Positions 1 through 8,655 of a DNA stretch of 64,000 nt are shown one piece after another. Location of the stretch: the NCBI RefSeq assembly GCF_024137025.1, contig NZ_JAMYJR010000002.1:310001-374000 (forward strand), read 5' to 3'. Every line of letters starts with the position of its first letter. The stretch's first letter is position 1. This stretch comes from Paractinoplanes aksuensis. GTDB lineage: Bacteria > Actinomycetota > Actinomycetes > Mycobacteriales > Micromonosporaceae. The position numbers were made by a program, and so were the translations under genes. The notes under the pieces are model-generated. The model saw nothing but the letters and a program-made list of their open reading frames with translations, was not told the origin of the DNA and ran no database searches.

Positions 1-245
1 AGGCGCTGACCGCGGCCGTCACCGCCCGGTTCCCGGCCGCCCGGCCCTACGACGGCCTCTACGACGAGGTCGTGCCCCACCTGACCATCGGGCACGACCA
101 TCCCCCGGCCGACCTGAAGGCCGCCGCCGGCGCGATCGCCGAACACCTGCCGATCCACGCCCGCGTCACCAGCATGCGCCTGGCCGTCGGCATCCCCGGC
201 CCGGGCACACCCTGGTCAACCCTGGAGGAGTTCGCGCTCGGCTGA
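1..245 (+). CDS. 2'-5' RNA ligase family protein, 3' part only
   Basis: Only the last 80 or so residues are present; the 5' end is outside the window. The reading frame starting at base 3 gives a protein tail with the motif HLTIG, which fits the second H-x-T/S motif of the 2H phosphoesterase / 2'-5' RNA ligase (LigT-like) fold. The ending has the form usual for these small cytoplasmic proteins. The family includes cyclic phosphodiesterases and RNA ligases, and the substrate cannot be told from the tail. The last 30 bases overlap, tail to tail, the 3' end of the MMPL transporter on the other strand. Confidence 0.6.
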   Translation, partial: ALTAAVTARFPAARPYDGLYDEVVPHLTIGHDHPPADLKAAAGAIAEHLPIHARVTSMRLAVGIPGPGTPWSTLEEFALG

Positions 246-2375
246 GGGCGACCCGTCGGCCACCACCGGCTCCGGGTCGGCCTCCGGCTCGGCGTGGGTC
301 GCCCCCGGCCGCCGGTCGAGCAGGCGGGTCAGCTTCTCGCCCTCCACGTCGACGTCGGGCAGCACCCGGTCCAGCCAGCGCGGCAACCACCAGGCGGCGT
401 TGCCCAGCAGCACCATCACCGCCGGCACCAGGATCATCCGCACCACCACGGCGTCGAACAGCACGGCCATGCCCAGCCCGAACCCGATCGACTTGATCAC
501 CGCTTCCGGGCCGAGCATGAACCCGAAGAACACACTCATCATGATCAACGCGGCCGCGGTGACGACCCGGGCCCCGTGCCGGAAACCGCTGACCACCGCG
601 TCACGGGCGCTCAGACCGTGCACGAAGTCCTCGCGCATCCGGGTCACCAGGAACACCTGGTAGTCCATGGCCAGGCCGAACACGATGCCGATGAGCAGGA
701 TGGGCAGGAAGCTGATGATCGGCCCGTTCTGGATCAGCCCGATCCGGTCGGCCTGCCAGCCCCACTGGAACACCGCGACCACCGCCCCGAACGTGGCCGC
801 CACCGACAGCAGGAACCCCGCGGTCGCCGTCAACGGCACCAGCACCGACCGGAACACCAGGGCCAGAAGCACAAAAGCCAGACCCACAACCAGAATCAGG
901 TACGGGATCAGGGCGCCCGCCAATTTCTCGCTGATGTCCAGATTGACGGCGGTGGTGCCGGTGACACCCAGCACCCCGGGGACCGCGCGCAGCCGGTGCA
1001 CGAGGTCCTCGGTGGCCCGGTCGCTCGGGCCGGTGGTCGGGACGACCGTGATGATCGACGTGTCCCCGGCGACGTTGGTCGCGGGCGCGCTGACCACGGC
1101 GACTCCGGCTATCCCCTCCAGCTTCGTGCCGGGCGTGGCGACCACGGTCAGCGGCCCGTTGAAACCCGGCCCGAAACCGTCGGCCAGCTGGTCGTACGCC
1201 CGCCGGGGGCTGGTGTCGGCGGCCGCGCTGCCGTCGGTCGGCAACCCCAGCCGCAGGTCGGCGGCCGGGATCGCGATCACACCGAGACCGATCACCGCGG
1301 CCAGCAGGGCCGGCGCCGGCCGGCGGGCGATCACCCGCACCCACGTCTCGCCCATCGACTTGCGGGCGGTGGTGGCCCGCAGCTTGGCCGGGGTGATCCG
1401 CTCACCGGCGTACGCGAGCAGGGCCGGCAACAGCGTCAGAGCGATCAGGACGGCCACCGCCACCGTGCCCGCGGCCGCCACCCCCATCTGGGTCAGGAAC
1501 GGGATCCCGGCCACGGCCAGCCCCGACAAGGCGATGATCACCGTGAGCCCGGCGAACACCACGGCGTTGCCGGCCGTACCCACCGCCCGCCCGGCCGCCT
1601 CGGGCGCGTCCCGGCCCGCCCGCAGCTCGGTGCGGTAGCGCGACACGATGAACAGCGCGTAGTCGATGGCCACGGCCAGCCCCAGCATCATGGCCAGCGA
1701 CGAGGTCGTGCCCGACAGCTCGGTGAACCGGGTCGCGATGCCGATCCCGGCGAACCCCAGCGCCACCCCGATGATCGCGGTCAGCAGCGGCAACCCGGCC
1801 GCCACCAGTGACCCGAACGTGACGAGCAGGACGACGGCGGCGATCACCACCCCGAACACCTCACCGATCGGGGCGTGCCCGGAGGCCTGCACGGCGTCCC
1901 CGCCGACCTCGGCGATCAGCCCCTCGGCCCGCGCCCACATCACCGCGTCGTCCAGGCCCTGCCGGGCCGCGCCGGTCAGTCCGCTCGGCGGCACGCTATA
2001 GGTGACCTGCACGTACGCGACCGTGCGGGCCGGGTTCTGGGCCGGGTCACTGACCGCCGCGACCTGCGGGGCGCTCTTGAGCGAGGCCACCGCCCGCCCC
2101 ACGGCGGCCTGGTCGAGCGGGTTGGCGCCGGGCTGGGCGAACACCACCTTGGCCACGGCCCCCGCGGTCTGCGCCCGGGCCTGCGGGAACCGCTCGGCCA
2201 GCAGGTCGATCGTCTGCTGGGCGGGGGTGCCCGGGATGCTGAACGAGGCCGTCGTCGGCTTCTGCAGCACGACCATCCCGGCCAGCGCCGCGACCAGCAC
2301 CCCGAGCCAGGCCAGCAACACCGTCCGGCGGTTACGGAACGCGTACCGGCCCAGCCGGTAGAGAAAGGTCGCCAC
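216..2375 (-). CDS. MMPL family transporter (RND-type lipid/drug exporter)
   Basis: A 719-residue inner-membrane protein of the MMPL branch of the RND superfamily. It has one N-terminal membrane helix after FLYRLGRYAFRNRR, an external domain, a first block of about five helices (around residues 150-325), a second external domain and a C-terminal helix block containing the GLAMDYQVFLVTRMRED signature. The first block carries the equivalent GLAVAIDYALFIVSRYR. The paired Asp-Tyr residues are the proton-relay positions of the family. I chose GTG at 2375 because GAGGAA lies about 8 bases upstream and the protein then starts at the usual place. It begins 5 bases after the stop of the WYL regulator, so the two are probably co-transcribed. 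Substrate is unknown. Confidence 0.9.
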   Translation of the reverse strand: MATFLYRLGRYAFRNRRTVLLAWLGVLVAALAGMVVLQKPTTASFSIPGTPAQQTIDLLAERFPQARAQTAGAVAKVVFAQPGANPLDQAAVGRAVASLKSAPQVAAVSDPAQNPARTVAYVQVTYSVPPSGLTGAARQGLDDAVMWARAEGLIAEVGGDAVQASGHAPIGEVFGVVIAAVVLLVTFGSLVAAGLPLLTAIIGVALGFAGIGIATRFTELSGTTSSLAMMLGLAVAIDYALFIVSRYRTELRAGRDAPEAAGRAVGTAGNAVVFAGLTVIIALSGLAVAGIPFLTQMGVAAAGTVAVAVLIALTLLPALLAYAGERITPAKLRATTARKSMGETWVRVIARRPAPALLAAVIGLGVIAIPAADLRLGLPTDGSAAADTSPRRAYDQLADGFGPGFNGPLTVVATPGTKLEGIAGVAVVSAPATNVAGDTSIITVVPTTGPSDRATEDLVHRLRAVPGVLGVTGTTAVNLDISEKLAGALIPYLILVVGLAFVLLALVFRSVLVPLTATAGFLLSVAATFGAVVAVFQWGWQADRIGLIQNGPIISFLPILLIGIVFGLAMDYQVFLVTRMREDFVHGLSARDAVVSGFRHGARVVTAAALIMMSVFFGFMLGPEAVIKSIGFGLGMAVLFDAVVVRMILVPAVMVLLGNAAWWLPRWLDRVLPDVDVEGEKLTRLLDRRPGATHAEPEADPEPVVADGSPSAERELLQG

Positions 2376-2379
2376 ACCC

Positions 2380-3375
2380 TCACGTTCCTCGCGAAACGCC
2401 CGTCGCACCTCGGATTTGGCCAGATAGCGGGGGCTGATACCGGGCAACGAGCGCGTGACCGATCGCGGCCAGCTGCTCGCGGACGCCCGGCGGGCCGGTC
2501 ACCTCGACCCACTCGACCAGGCCGGCCAGCTCGCCGGCGAGCGCGTACTCGCTGTAGCCGCGGATCGTGACCTCGATCCGGCCGTCGGCGGTGGCCGCGC
2601 CCGTAAGGAGGCGGTCGCCGATGATCATCCGTAGCCGGCTCATGCCGTCCGGGGTGCACAGCGCCTGGATCTCCAGCGGTGTCCGCCGGCGGTCGATCTC
2701 GGCGGCGATCTCGCGCCAGCTGCGGGCCAGGTCGAAGCCGTCGGGCCGGTGCACCGGGTCGCCGGTCGGCTCGGCCGACGACACCCGGTCGATCCGGAAC
2801 GTCCGCCGACCGGCCTCGGTGTGGCCGACCAGGTACCACGACGGACCCTTGGCCACCACGCCCAGCGGGTGCACGGTCCGCTCGGTGGTGACGCCCGCGC
2901 TGTCGACGTAGCCGAGCCGCACCTGCACGCCCTGGATCACCGCGTCCTGCAGCAGGCCGAGGAACCGGGGCAACTCATAGGCGGGCCGGCTCGAGCCCCA
3001 CTTGTCCGGGTCGGTGACCAGCGACGACGCGGCGGCCTCGGCCGGCCCACGGAACGGCTCGGGCAGGGCGCGGACGAGTTTGCGCAGCGCCGCTTTGACG
3101 GCCGGGGTCGCCGAGGCCGGGCCGGCCACCAGGAACAGGGCCCTCGCCTCGCCCGCGGTCAACCCGGACAGGTCGGTGCGGGCGCCGCCGATCAGGCGCC
3201 AGCCACCGCCGCGGCCGGGCTGGGAGTACAGGGGCACCCCGGCCACGGCCAGGGCGTCGAGGTCGCGGCGGGCGGTGCGCTCGGACACCTCCAGCTCCCG
3301 GGCGACCTCGGTCGCGGTCACCTGCCCGCGCTGCTGCAGAAGGAAAAGGACGGCCATCAGCCGGTCGGCTCGCAC
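2380..3375 (-). CDS. WYL-domain transcriptional regulator with N-terminal HTH
   Basis: A DNA-binding regulator of about 331 residues. The N-terminal HTH (RADRLMAVLFLLQQRGQVTA and onward, with SERTARRDLDAL as recognition helix) is followed by the WYL region (PLGVVAKGPSWYLVGH, then RTFRIDRVSSAE) and a C-terminal extension ending VARYQPP. WYL domains bind nucleic acid or small ligands; these regulators often control a neighbouring transporter. The MMPL gene follows after 5 bases and is the likely target together with the divergent hydrolase. GTG at 3375 starts just before the conserved HTH; an ATG at 3432 in the same frame is an alternative, and would place the start inside the 3430-3441 palindrome. 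Confidence 0.88.
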   Translation of the reverse strand: MRADRLMAVLFLLQQRGQVTATEVARELEVSERTARRDLDALAVAGVPLYSQPGRGGGWRLIGGARTDLSGLTAGEARALFLVAGPASATPAVKAALRKLVRALPEPFRGPAEAAASSLVTDPDKWGSSRPAYELPRFLGLLQDAVIQGVQVRLGYVDSAGVTTERTVHPLGVVAKGPSWYLVGHTEAGRRTFRIDRVSSAEPTGDPVHRPDGFDLARSWREIAAEIDRRRTPLEIQALCTPDGMSRLRMIIGDRLLTGAATADGRIEVTIRGYSEYALAGELAGLVEWVEVTGPPGVREQLAAIGHALVARYQPPLSGQIRGATGVSRGT

Positions 3376-3429
3376 CCCGGCCACGATCCTCGGTAAAGCG
3401 GTCAGGGGATGACCGGTTTCGGCCCGCAC

Positions 3430-3441
3430 CATGACGTCATG
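3430..3441. promoter_or_regulatory. Perfect 12-bp palindrome between divergent genes
   Basis: CATGACGTCATG is a perfect palindrome in the WYL regulator / epoxide hydrolase divergent region. Its two ends are ATG codons in frame with each of the two genes (3432 on the minus strand, 3439 on the plus strand). It could be an operator of the WYL regulator, or simply two facing leaderless starts. No binding data; short length makes chance possible. Confidence 0.3.
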
Positions 3442-4362
3442 ACCTCAACCACGACATTTCCCGAACCCACCCTCGTCGCCGTCAACGGGGTGGAACTCGA
3501 AGTCTTCGAAGCCGGCCCGCGCGACGGCCGGGCGATCGTGCTGTGCCACGGCTGGCCCGAGCTCGCCTTCTCGTGGCGCCACCAGGTGCCCGCCCTGGCC
3601 GCGGCCGGCTACCACGTCATCGTGCCCAACCAGCGCGGCTACGGGAACTCGTCGCGCCCGGCCGGGGTGACCGACTACGACCTCGTACACCTGGCCGGTG
3701 ATCTTGTTGGTCTGCTCGACCACTACGGCCACGAGAACGCCACCTTCGCCGGTCACGACTGGGGCGCCATGATCGTCTGGGGCCTGGCCCTGCTGCACCC
3801 CGACCGGGTCGACAAGGTGATCAACCTGAGCGTGCCCTACCCCGAGCGCGGCGAGAAGCCGTGGGTCGAGTTCATCGAGGACATGCTCGGCAGCGATTTC
3901 TACTACGTCCACTTCAACCGGCATCCGGGCGTCGCCGATGCCCTGTTCGCCGCGAACACGGCCCGGTTCCTGGGCAACCTTTTCCGTACGGACATGCCTC
4001 CGGCGGAGATGCTCGAGCTGGCCCGGATCGACGGGCCCGGGGGCGAGCCGCTCATGAGTGACAGCGAGCTGGCGGTCTTCGTCGCCGCGTTCGAGAAGTC
4101 CGGGTTCACCGGTGGCATCAACTGGTACCGCAACGCCGACCGCAACTGGCACCGGCTGGCCGACGTGGATCCCGTCATCAAGAAGCCGGCCCTGATGATC
4201 TACGGCGCCCGCGACGTGGTGCCCCGGGCCCGGAACCTGACCGCGTACGTGCCGGATGTCGAGGTGGTCGACCTGGACTGCGGGCACTGGATCCAGCAGG
4301 AGAAGCCGGCCGAGACCACCCGCGCGATCCTGGAGTGGCTCGACCGGCGGAACGCCACCTGA
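3439..4362 (+). CDS. Alpha/beta hydrolase, epoxide hydrolase-like
   Basis: A 307-residue soluble enzyme with the canonical epoxide hydrolase/haloalkane dehalogenase core. The oxyanion motif HGWPE is at residues 37-41, the nucleophile elbow GHDWG at 105-109 (Asp107 as nucleophile), a lid region follows, and the catalytic His lies in DCGHWIQQEKP near the C-terminus. An Asp nucleophile with HGWP points to epoxide hydrolase rather than an esterase, which would have Ser. It is divergent from the WYL regulator and MMPL gene. The in-frame ATG at 3409 would add ten residues, but its only Shine-Dalgarno-like bases touch the start codon. The physiological epoxide is unknown. Confidence 0.85.
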   Translation: MTSTTTFPEPTLVAVNGVELEVFEAGPRDGRAIVLCHGWPELAFSWRHQVPALAAAGYHVIVPNQRGYGNSSRPAGVTDYDLVHLAGDLVGLLDHYGHENATFAGHDWGAMIVWGLALLHPDRVDKVINLSVPYPERGEKPWVEFIEDMLGSDFYYVHFNRHPGVADALFAANTARFLGNLFRTDMPPAEMLELARIDGPGGEPLMSDSELAVFVAAFEKSGFTGGINWYRNADRNWHRLADVDPVIKKPALMIYGARDVVPRARNLTAYVPDVEVVDLDCGHWIQQEKPAETTRAILEWLDRRNAT

Positions 4363-4384
4363 GCCTGGGCCTTAAGGTCGGACC

Positions 4385-6526
4385 ATGACCGAGTGGCTGC
4401 CCGAACGTGTCGCCGCGGCCGAACGGGAGTCCGGGACCAGCTTCGACCTGACGGCCTGCGTCCGCGAGCCCATCCACCGCCTCGGCGGCGTCCAGTCGTA
4501 CGGCGCCCTGCTCGCTGTCACCCGCGAGCGGGTGGCCGTGGCCAGCGACAACGCCGAGGCGGTGCTGGGCGTCGCCGACCTGGCCGGGGCGCCGATCGGC
4601 CGCATCATCGACGAGCAGCAGCGCGACACCCTGTGGTCGCTGGCCGAGACCGACGCCGGGCAGACCGCGATGATGCCCCTGGAGCTGGGTGCTCGCCGGT
4701 TCGACGTCACCGTGCACCGCTCCGGCGAGCACGTGGTGCTCGAGTTCGAACCGGCCCCCGACACCCCGGAGTTCGGCACCCTGTACGCCCCGGTCCGCCA
4801 GGCCCTCAACCGGCTGCAACGCGCCGCCACCGTGGTCGAGGCGTGCCAGGACGCGGTCCGCGAGATCCGCGAGCTGACCGGCTACGACCGGGTCGTGGCC
4901 TACCGCTTCGAGCACACCGACGGCCCGGGCGAGGTCATCGCCGAACAGGTCGCCGACGACTGGGAGCCCTGGCTGGGCCTGTGGTTCCCGGCCACCGACA
5001 TCCCGCCGCAGGCCCGCCTGCTGTACGAGCGCAACTGGATCCGGGTCATCGCCGACGTCGAGGACACCACGGCCCGGCTGGAGCCCGGCGGTGAGGAGCT
5101 CGACCTGTCCCTGTCGGTGCTGCGCACGGTGTCGCCGTTCCACCTGGAGTACCTGCGCAACATCGGGGTCACCTCGTCGATGTCGGTGTCGCTGCTCGAC
5201 GACGGCCGGCTGTGGGGGCTGATCGCCTGTCACGGCCGCCGCCGTAAAGTGCTCAGCCCGCAGACCCGGGCCGCCTGCGAGTTCTTCGGCGTCGCGCTGT
5301 CGCTGCACCTGGCCGCCCTGCGCGAACGCGACGAGGCCGCGGCCCGCGAAAGGTCCCGGACGGTGATCGCCCGCCTGCTCGAGCGGTACTCGCTGGATCT
5401 GGCCATGCGCTGGTCGAGCGACCCGGCCGGGCTCGAACAGGTGGTCGACTGCGACGCGGTGCTGGTCTGCAGCGACGGCACAGTTGTGTCGACCGCGCCC
5501 GAGCTGAAGGCGCTGCCCGAGGCGGTGACGGTGCCGCCGCTGGGCGAGGTGTGGCACAGCGACCAGCTGCCCGGCGAGTTCCCGGGCGCGCTGGTGCTGC
5601 CGTTCGGTCCCGGCGGTGACTGCATCGTGTGGCTGCGCCGCGAGCGCACGGTGCCTCGCCGCTGGGCGGCCGATCCGCGTACGCCGGTGGTGCTGGGCCC
5701 GCACGGCGAACGCCTGACCCCGCGCGGTTCGACCGCGGTGTTCCTGGCCTCGGTGCGCGGGCGCAGCATGCCGTGGACCACCACCGACCTGGCCATGACG
5801 GTCGAACTGGGCCGGGCCGTGATGGGCGTCGCCGTCGCCCACGCCCGGCAGCTGGCCGAGGCCAACGTCGACCTGGACGCGTTCGCGCACGCCGCCGCGC
5901 ACGACCTCAAGGAGCCGCTGCGCGGGATCGCCAACACCTCGACGTTCATCGCCGAGGACGCGGCCGGGCAGCTCGACGACGTGACGCTGCGCCGGCTCGA
6001 GTCGATCCAGCGGCTGGCCACCCGGATGGACACGCTGCTGAACGCGTTGCTGTCGTACGCCCGCCTCGGTCGTACGGCGTTGAACCGCTCTTCGGTCCCG
6101 GTCGGTGAGGCCGTCGCCCGGGCGCTGGAGGTCGCCGGGCCGCGGCTGACCGAGGCCGGTGTCCGGGTCGAGGTGGGCGACGGAAAGATCGACGCCGATC
6201 CGCTGCTGCTCGACCAGGTGCTGGTCAACCTGCTGGTCAACGCGGGCAAGTACGCCCGCCCGGGCGGCGGCACGGTCGCGGTCGGGGTCGACGGCGACGC
6301 GCTGGTCGTCTCCGACGACGGCATCGGCATGCCCGCCCACCTGCGCGAACAAGCGTTCCAGCTGTTCCGCCGGCTGCACCCGGAGGCCGCCCGCGACGGG
6401 TCCGGGGCCGGGCTGGCCATCGTCCGGCGCATCGCCGAACGCCACGGCGGTCAGGCCTGGGCCGAGGAGTCCCCGAGCGGCGGCACCACGGTGCGGGTCA
6501 CGTTCACGTCCCGCGAGCGCCAGTAG
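4385..6526 (+). CDS. bphP: Bacteriophytochrome sensor histidine kinase
   Basis: A 713-residue red/far-red photoreceptor kinase with PAS (about 15-115), GAF (135-300), PHY (315-490), HisKA and HATPase domains. The biliverdin-attaching Cys is kept as Cys25 in CVREPIH. The GAF chromophore motif reads PATDIP (near residue 202), and the chromophore-contact His positions are present in HLEYLRN and LIACHGRR. The PHY tongue has PRGST where PRxSF is usual, a partial deviation. The phosphoacceptor is His506 in HDLKEPLR; N and G boxes (NLLVNAGKYA, DDGIGMP, GSGAGLAI) are intact. No heme oxygenase gene for making biliverdin lies nearby. The last 76 bases overlap the response regulator gene on the opposite strand. 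Confidence 0.93.
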   Translation: MTEWLPERVAAAERESGTSFDLTACVREPIHRLGGVQSYGALLAVTRERVAVASDNAEAVLGVADLAGAPIGRIIDEQQRDTLWSLAETDAGQTAMMPLELGARRFDVTVHRSGEHVVLEFEPAPDTPEFGTLYAPVRQALNRLQRAATVVEACQDAVREIRELTGYDRVVAYRFEHTDGPGEVIAEQVADDWEPWLGLWFPATDIPPQARLLYERNWIRVIADVEDTTARLEPGGEELDLSLSVLRTVSPFHLEYLRNIGVTSSMSVSLLDDGRLWGLIACHGRRRKVLSPQTRAACEFFGVALSLHLAALRERDEAAARERSRTVIARLLERYSLDLAMRWSSDPAGLEQVVDCDAVLVCSDGTVVSTAPELKALPEAVTVPPLGEVWHSDQLPGEFPGALVLPFGPGGDCIVWLRRERTVPRRWAADPRTPVVLGPHGERLTPRGSTAVFLASVRGRSMPWTTTDLAMTVELGRAVMGVAVAHARQLAEANVDLDAFAHAAAHDLKEPLRGIANTSTFIAEDAAGQLDDVTLRRLESIQRLATRMDTLLNALLSYARLGRTALNRSSVPVGEAVARALEVAGPRLTEAGVRVEVGDGKIDADPLLLDQVLVNLLVNAGKYARPGGGTVAVGVDGDALVVSDDGIGMPAHLREQAFQLFRRLHPEAARDGSGAGLAIVRRIAERHGGQAWAEESPSGGTTVRVTFTSRERQ

Positions 6527-6903
6527 TCCAGCGTCTGAGCCAGCACACTCTGGAACAACGCGAAGTTGACCGGCTTGTAGATGTAGCTGTCGGCGCCCGC
6601 CGCGTAGCAGGCCTCCGCCTCGGCCTGGTTCTCCGACGACGTGAACACCACCAGCCGCAGCGCGTCGAACCCGGCGTCCGCCCGCACCTGCCGGATCACG
6701 TCGAGGCCGCCCTCGCCCGGCATGTTCAGGTCGAGCAGCACCAGCTTGGGCCGCGGCCGCCCGGCGTCACCCAGCCGCGGCAGCACCCCGGTGCCCGAAC
6801 GCAGGAACTCCAGCCCCACGTCGGGATGCGAGCGGCCGATCGCGCGGGCTATGGCCTCGATGTCCTCGTCGGAGTCCTCCACGACCAGCACCAGATCAGT
6901 CAC
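6451..6903 (-). CDS. Single-domain (CheY/Rcp1-like) response regulator
   Basis: A 150-residue receiver domain without an output domain. Acidic residues E9/D10 lie in VVEDSDED, the phosphoacceptor is Asp58 in LLDLNMPG, the switch Thr/Ser is in VFTSSEN, and Lys110 in YKPVN completes the site. This small type is the usual partner of phytochrome kinases (Rcp1 of Cph1). It sits immediately tail to tail with the phytochrome kinase gene, so it is very likely its phosphotransfer partner. The last 25 codons are antisense to the kinase 3' end. Its start overlaps the end of the SpoIIE phosphatase gene by 8 bases, so phosphatase and regulator form one transcription unit. Confidence 0.92.
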   Translation of the reverse strand: MTDLVLVVEDSDEDIEAIARAIGRSHPDVGLEFLRSGTGVLPRLGDAGRPRPKLVLLDLNMPGEGGLDVIRQVRADAGFDALRLVVFTSSENQAEAEACYAAGADSYIYKPVNFALFQSVLAQTLDYWRSRDVNVTRTVVPPLGDSSAQA

Positions 6904-8467
6904 CGGACCGCCTCACCCTCAGCGCCAGCAGCGCGATGTCGTCAGCCGCGTCGGCGCTGCTGCTCAACCCGTCGACCAGGGCCTGCACCGGTTCGCCGCG
7001 CAACCGGTCCAGGGCCCGGGCCAGGCCGTCCTGCTCGAACATGGTGCCGTCACCGTCGCGGCTCTCGGTCAGCCCGTCGGTGAACATCACCAGCGTGTCA
7101 CCCGGCCCGAGCCGCAACGTCGACGACCCGAACTGCGGGCCGTCCAGAACCCCCAGCGGTACGCCGCCACCCGCACCCCGCCCGGCCGTGCCGTCCGCGC
7201 GCATGACGACCGGCGCCGGATGCCCGGCCGAGATCCACTCCACGGCGTACCCGTCGGCGTCGGGCCGCAGCAGCGCCACCGCCGCGGTGATGAACCGCCA
7301 CGACCCGTCCAGCCGCAGCCGCGCGTTGAGCCGGGTCAGGGCCCGCTGCGGCGACAGGCCTTCCTGCAGCAGCGCGGTCAGGGTGTGCCGGGCCATCCCG
7401 GTCAGCGCGGCCGCGTCGACCCCGCGCCCGCACACGTCGCCGATCACCGCGGCCACCGCGCCGTCGTCACGCACCACGGCGTCGTAGAAGTCCCCGCCGA
7501 CCTCCAGCTCCCGGTCCCCGACCGTGTAGGACGCGGCCAGTTCGAGCCCCTCGGTCCAGGGCAGCCGGGTCGGCAGCAGATGCTGTTGCATCCGCGTGAC
7601 CTCCTGGCGGCGTTGCTCGTACAGGGTGCCGTTGTCGATGGCCAGGGCGGCCCGGGCCGCCAGGTCGCGCAGGAACGCCGCCGGCGGGATCCGGTCGGCC
7701 GGGCGGTCGAACAGGAACACCAGTAACCCGATGACCCGGCCCCGGGCCCGCAGCACCAGCGCGTGCTCGCCCGGCTCGGCCATCCGCCGCACCTCGTCGG
7801 GGTCGCGCAGCATGTCGCCGAGCAGCCGCATGTCGACGTGCACGGCGCTGCGCAGCACCGGCTTGCCGTCCTCGTACACATAGACCAGGCAGCCCTCGGC
7901 GATGGCGGGCACGGCCATGCGCGGCACCCGGTACATGGTCTGCTCGGTGTCGAGCACCGCGTCCATCTGCAGCGACGCCTCGGCCAGCAGCGCGTCGCGG
8001 ACCTGCTGCTCCTGGTCGCTGCGCACCTCGGACAGCCGCCGCACCGCCTCGTGGGTGACCTCGACGACCTGGGTCAGGCACACCGCGACCGGTTCCGGGT
8101 CGGCGCTGTCGTCCAGCGCGACCAGGATCGTGCCCCCGGCCTCGCCCGGCTGGTCGAAACGGGCCGCGACCACCCGGGCCACACCCTGTTCACGCAGCTC
8201 GGGCCCGGCCTCGATCACCCGGGCCGGCCCGGCGGTCGCCGGCGCCAGGTTCTCGACCAGTTTGCGCCGGTCACCGACCAGGGGCAGACCCTGCCACCGG
8301 TACGCCAGGACGGTGTCCCCGGGCCCGGCGTGGCGCAGCCCCCACACCGCCCTGACGCCCGGTAGCTGCTGCAGCGGGGGCAGGACGAGCTCGGCCAACT
8401 GCTCACGGGAAGTGATGACGACCGCGGCCCGCCACAGGCGGTGCAGCGCCGCCGTCCACTCCGTCAC
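6896..8467 (-). CDS. GAF-domain PP2C (SpoIIE/RsbU-type) phosphatase
   Basis: A 523-residue cytoplasmic phosphatase. Two GAF-like sensor regions (about 20-150 and 165-300) precede a linker helix ending QQHLLPTRLPW and a SpoIIE-type PP2C domain with metal-binding motifs VGGDFYDAV, IGDVCGRGVDAAALT and VMFTDGLTESRD. Enzymes of this class dephosphorylate anti-sigma-factor antagonists in partner-switching systems. The gene is translationally coupled (8-base overlap) to the response regulator that faces the phytochrome kinase, so the output of light sensing may be this phosphatase. No anti-sigma or STAS antagonist gene is in the window. Confidence 0.9.
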   Translation of the reverse strand: MTEWTAALHRLWRAAVVITSREQLAELVLPPLQQLPGVRAVWGLRHAGPGDTVLAYRWQGLPLVGDRRKLVENLAPATAGPARVIEAGPELREQGVARVVAARFDQPGEAGGTILVALDDSADPEPVAVCLTQVVEVTHEAVRRLSEVRSDQEQQVRDALLAEASLQMDAVLDTEQTMYRVPRMAVPAIAEGCLVYVYEDGKPVLRSAVHVDMRLLGDMLRDPDEVRRMAEPGEHALVLRARGRVIGLLVFLFDRPADRIPPAAFLRDLAARAALAIDNGTLYEQRRQEVTRMQQHLLPTRLPWTEGLELAASYTVGDRELEVGGDFYDAVVRDDGAVAAVIGDVCGRGVDAAALTGMARHTLTALLQEGLSPQRALTRLNARLRLDGSWRFITAAVALLRPDADGYAVEWISAGHPAPVVMRADGTAGRGAGGGVPLGVLDGPQFGSSTLRLGPGDTLVMFTDGLTESRDGDGTMFEQDGLARALDRLRGEPVQALVDGLSSSADAADDIALLALRVRRSGD

Positions 8468-8655
8468 CGCTCCGCCCCCTGATCACTTGCCTGCCTGCAA
8501 CTATCCCCCGCCGGGGATGATCCTGTCAGCCGGCCACCAAGCCGGTCCGGCGGGGTAGGGAGCTTGCAGCCTGAGCACGAAACAACGGAACCCAGCGTCC
8601 AGCGTCGTACTCGCGGCACGCCGGCGGACGGCTCGGCCGCGAGGACAAGTGTCGG

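Noticed and set aside
294..1811. Long open frame opposite the MMPL gene
   Set aside because: Antisense shadow: His/Gln/Arg-rich product typical of the reverse frame of GC-rich membrane-protein genes, no family similarity.
4178..6445. 755-codon frame opposite the phytochrome gene
   Set aside because: Product is low-complexity Arg/Gln/Gly/His and lies across a clear kinase gene; produced by codon bias.
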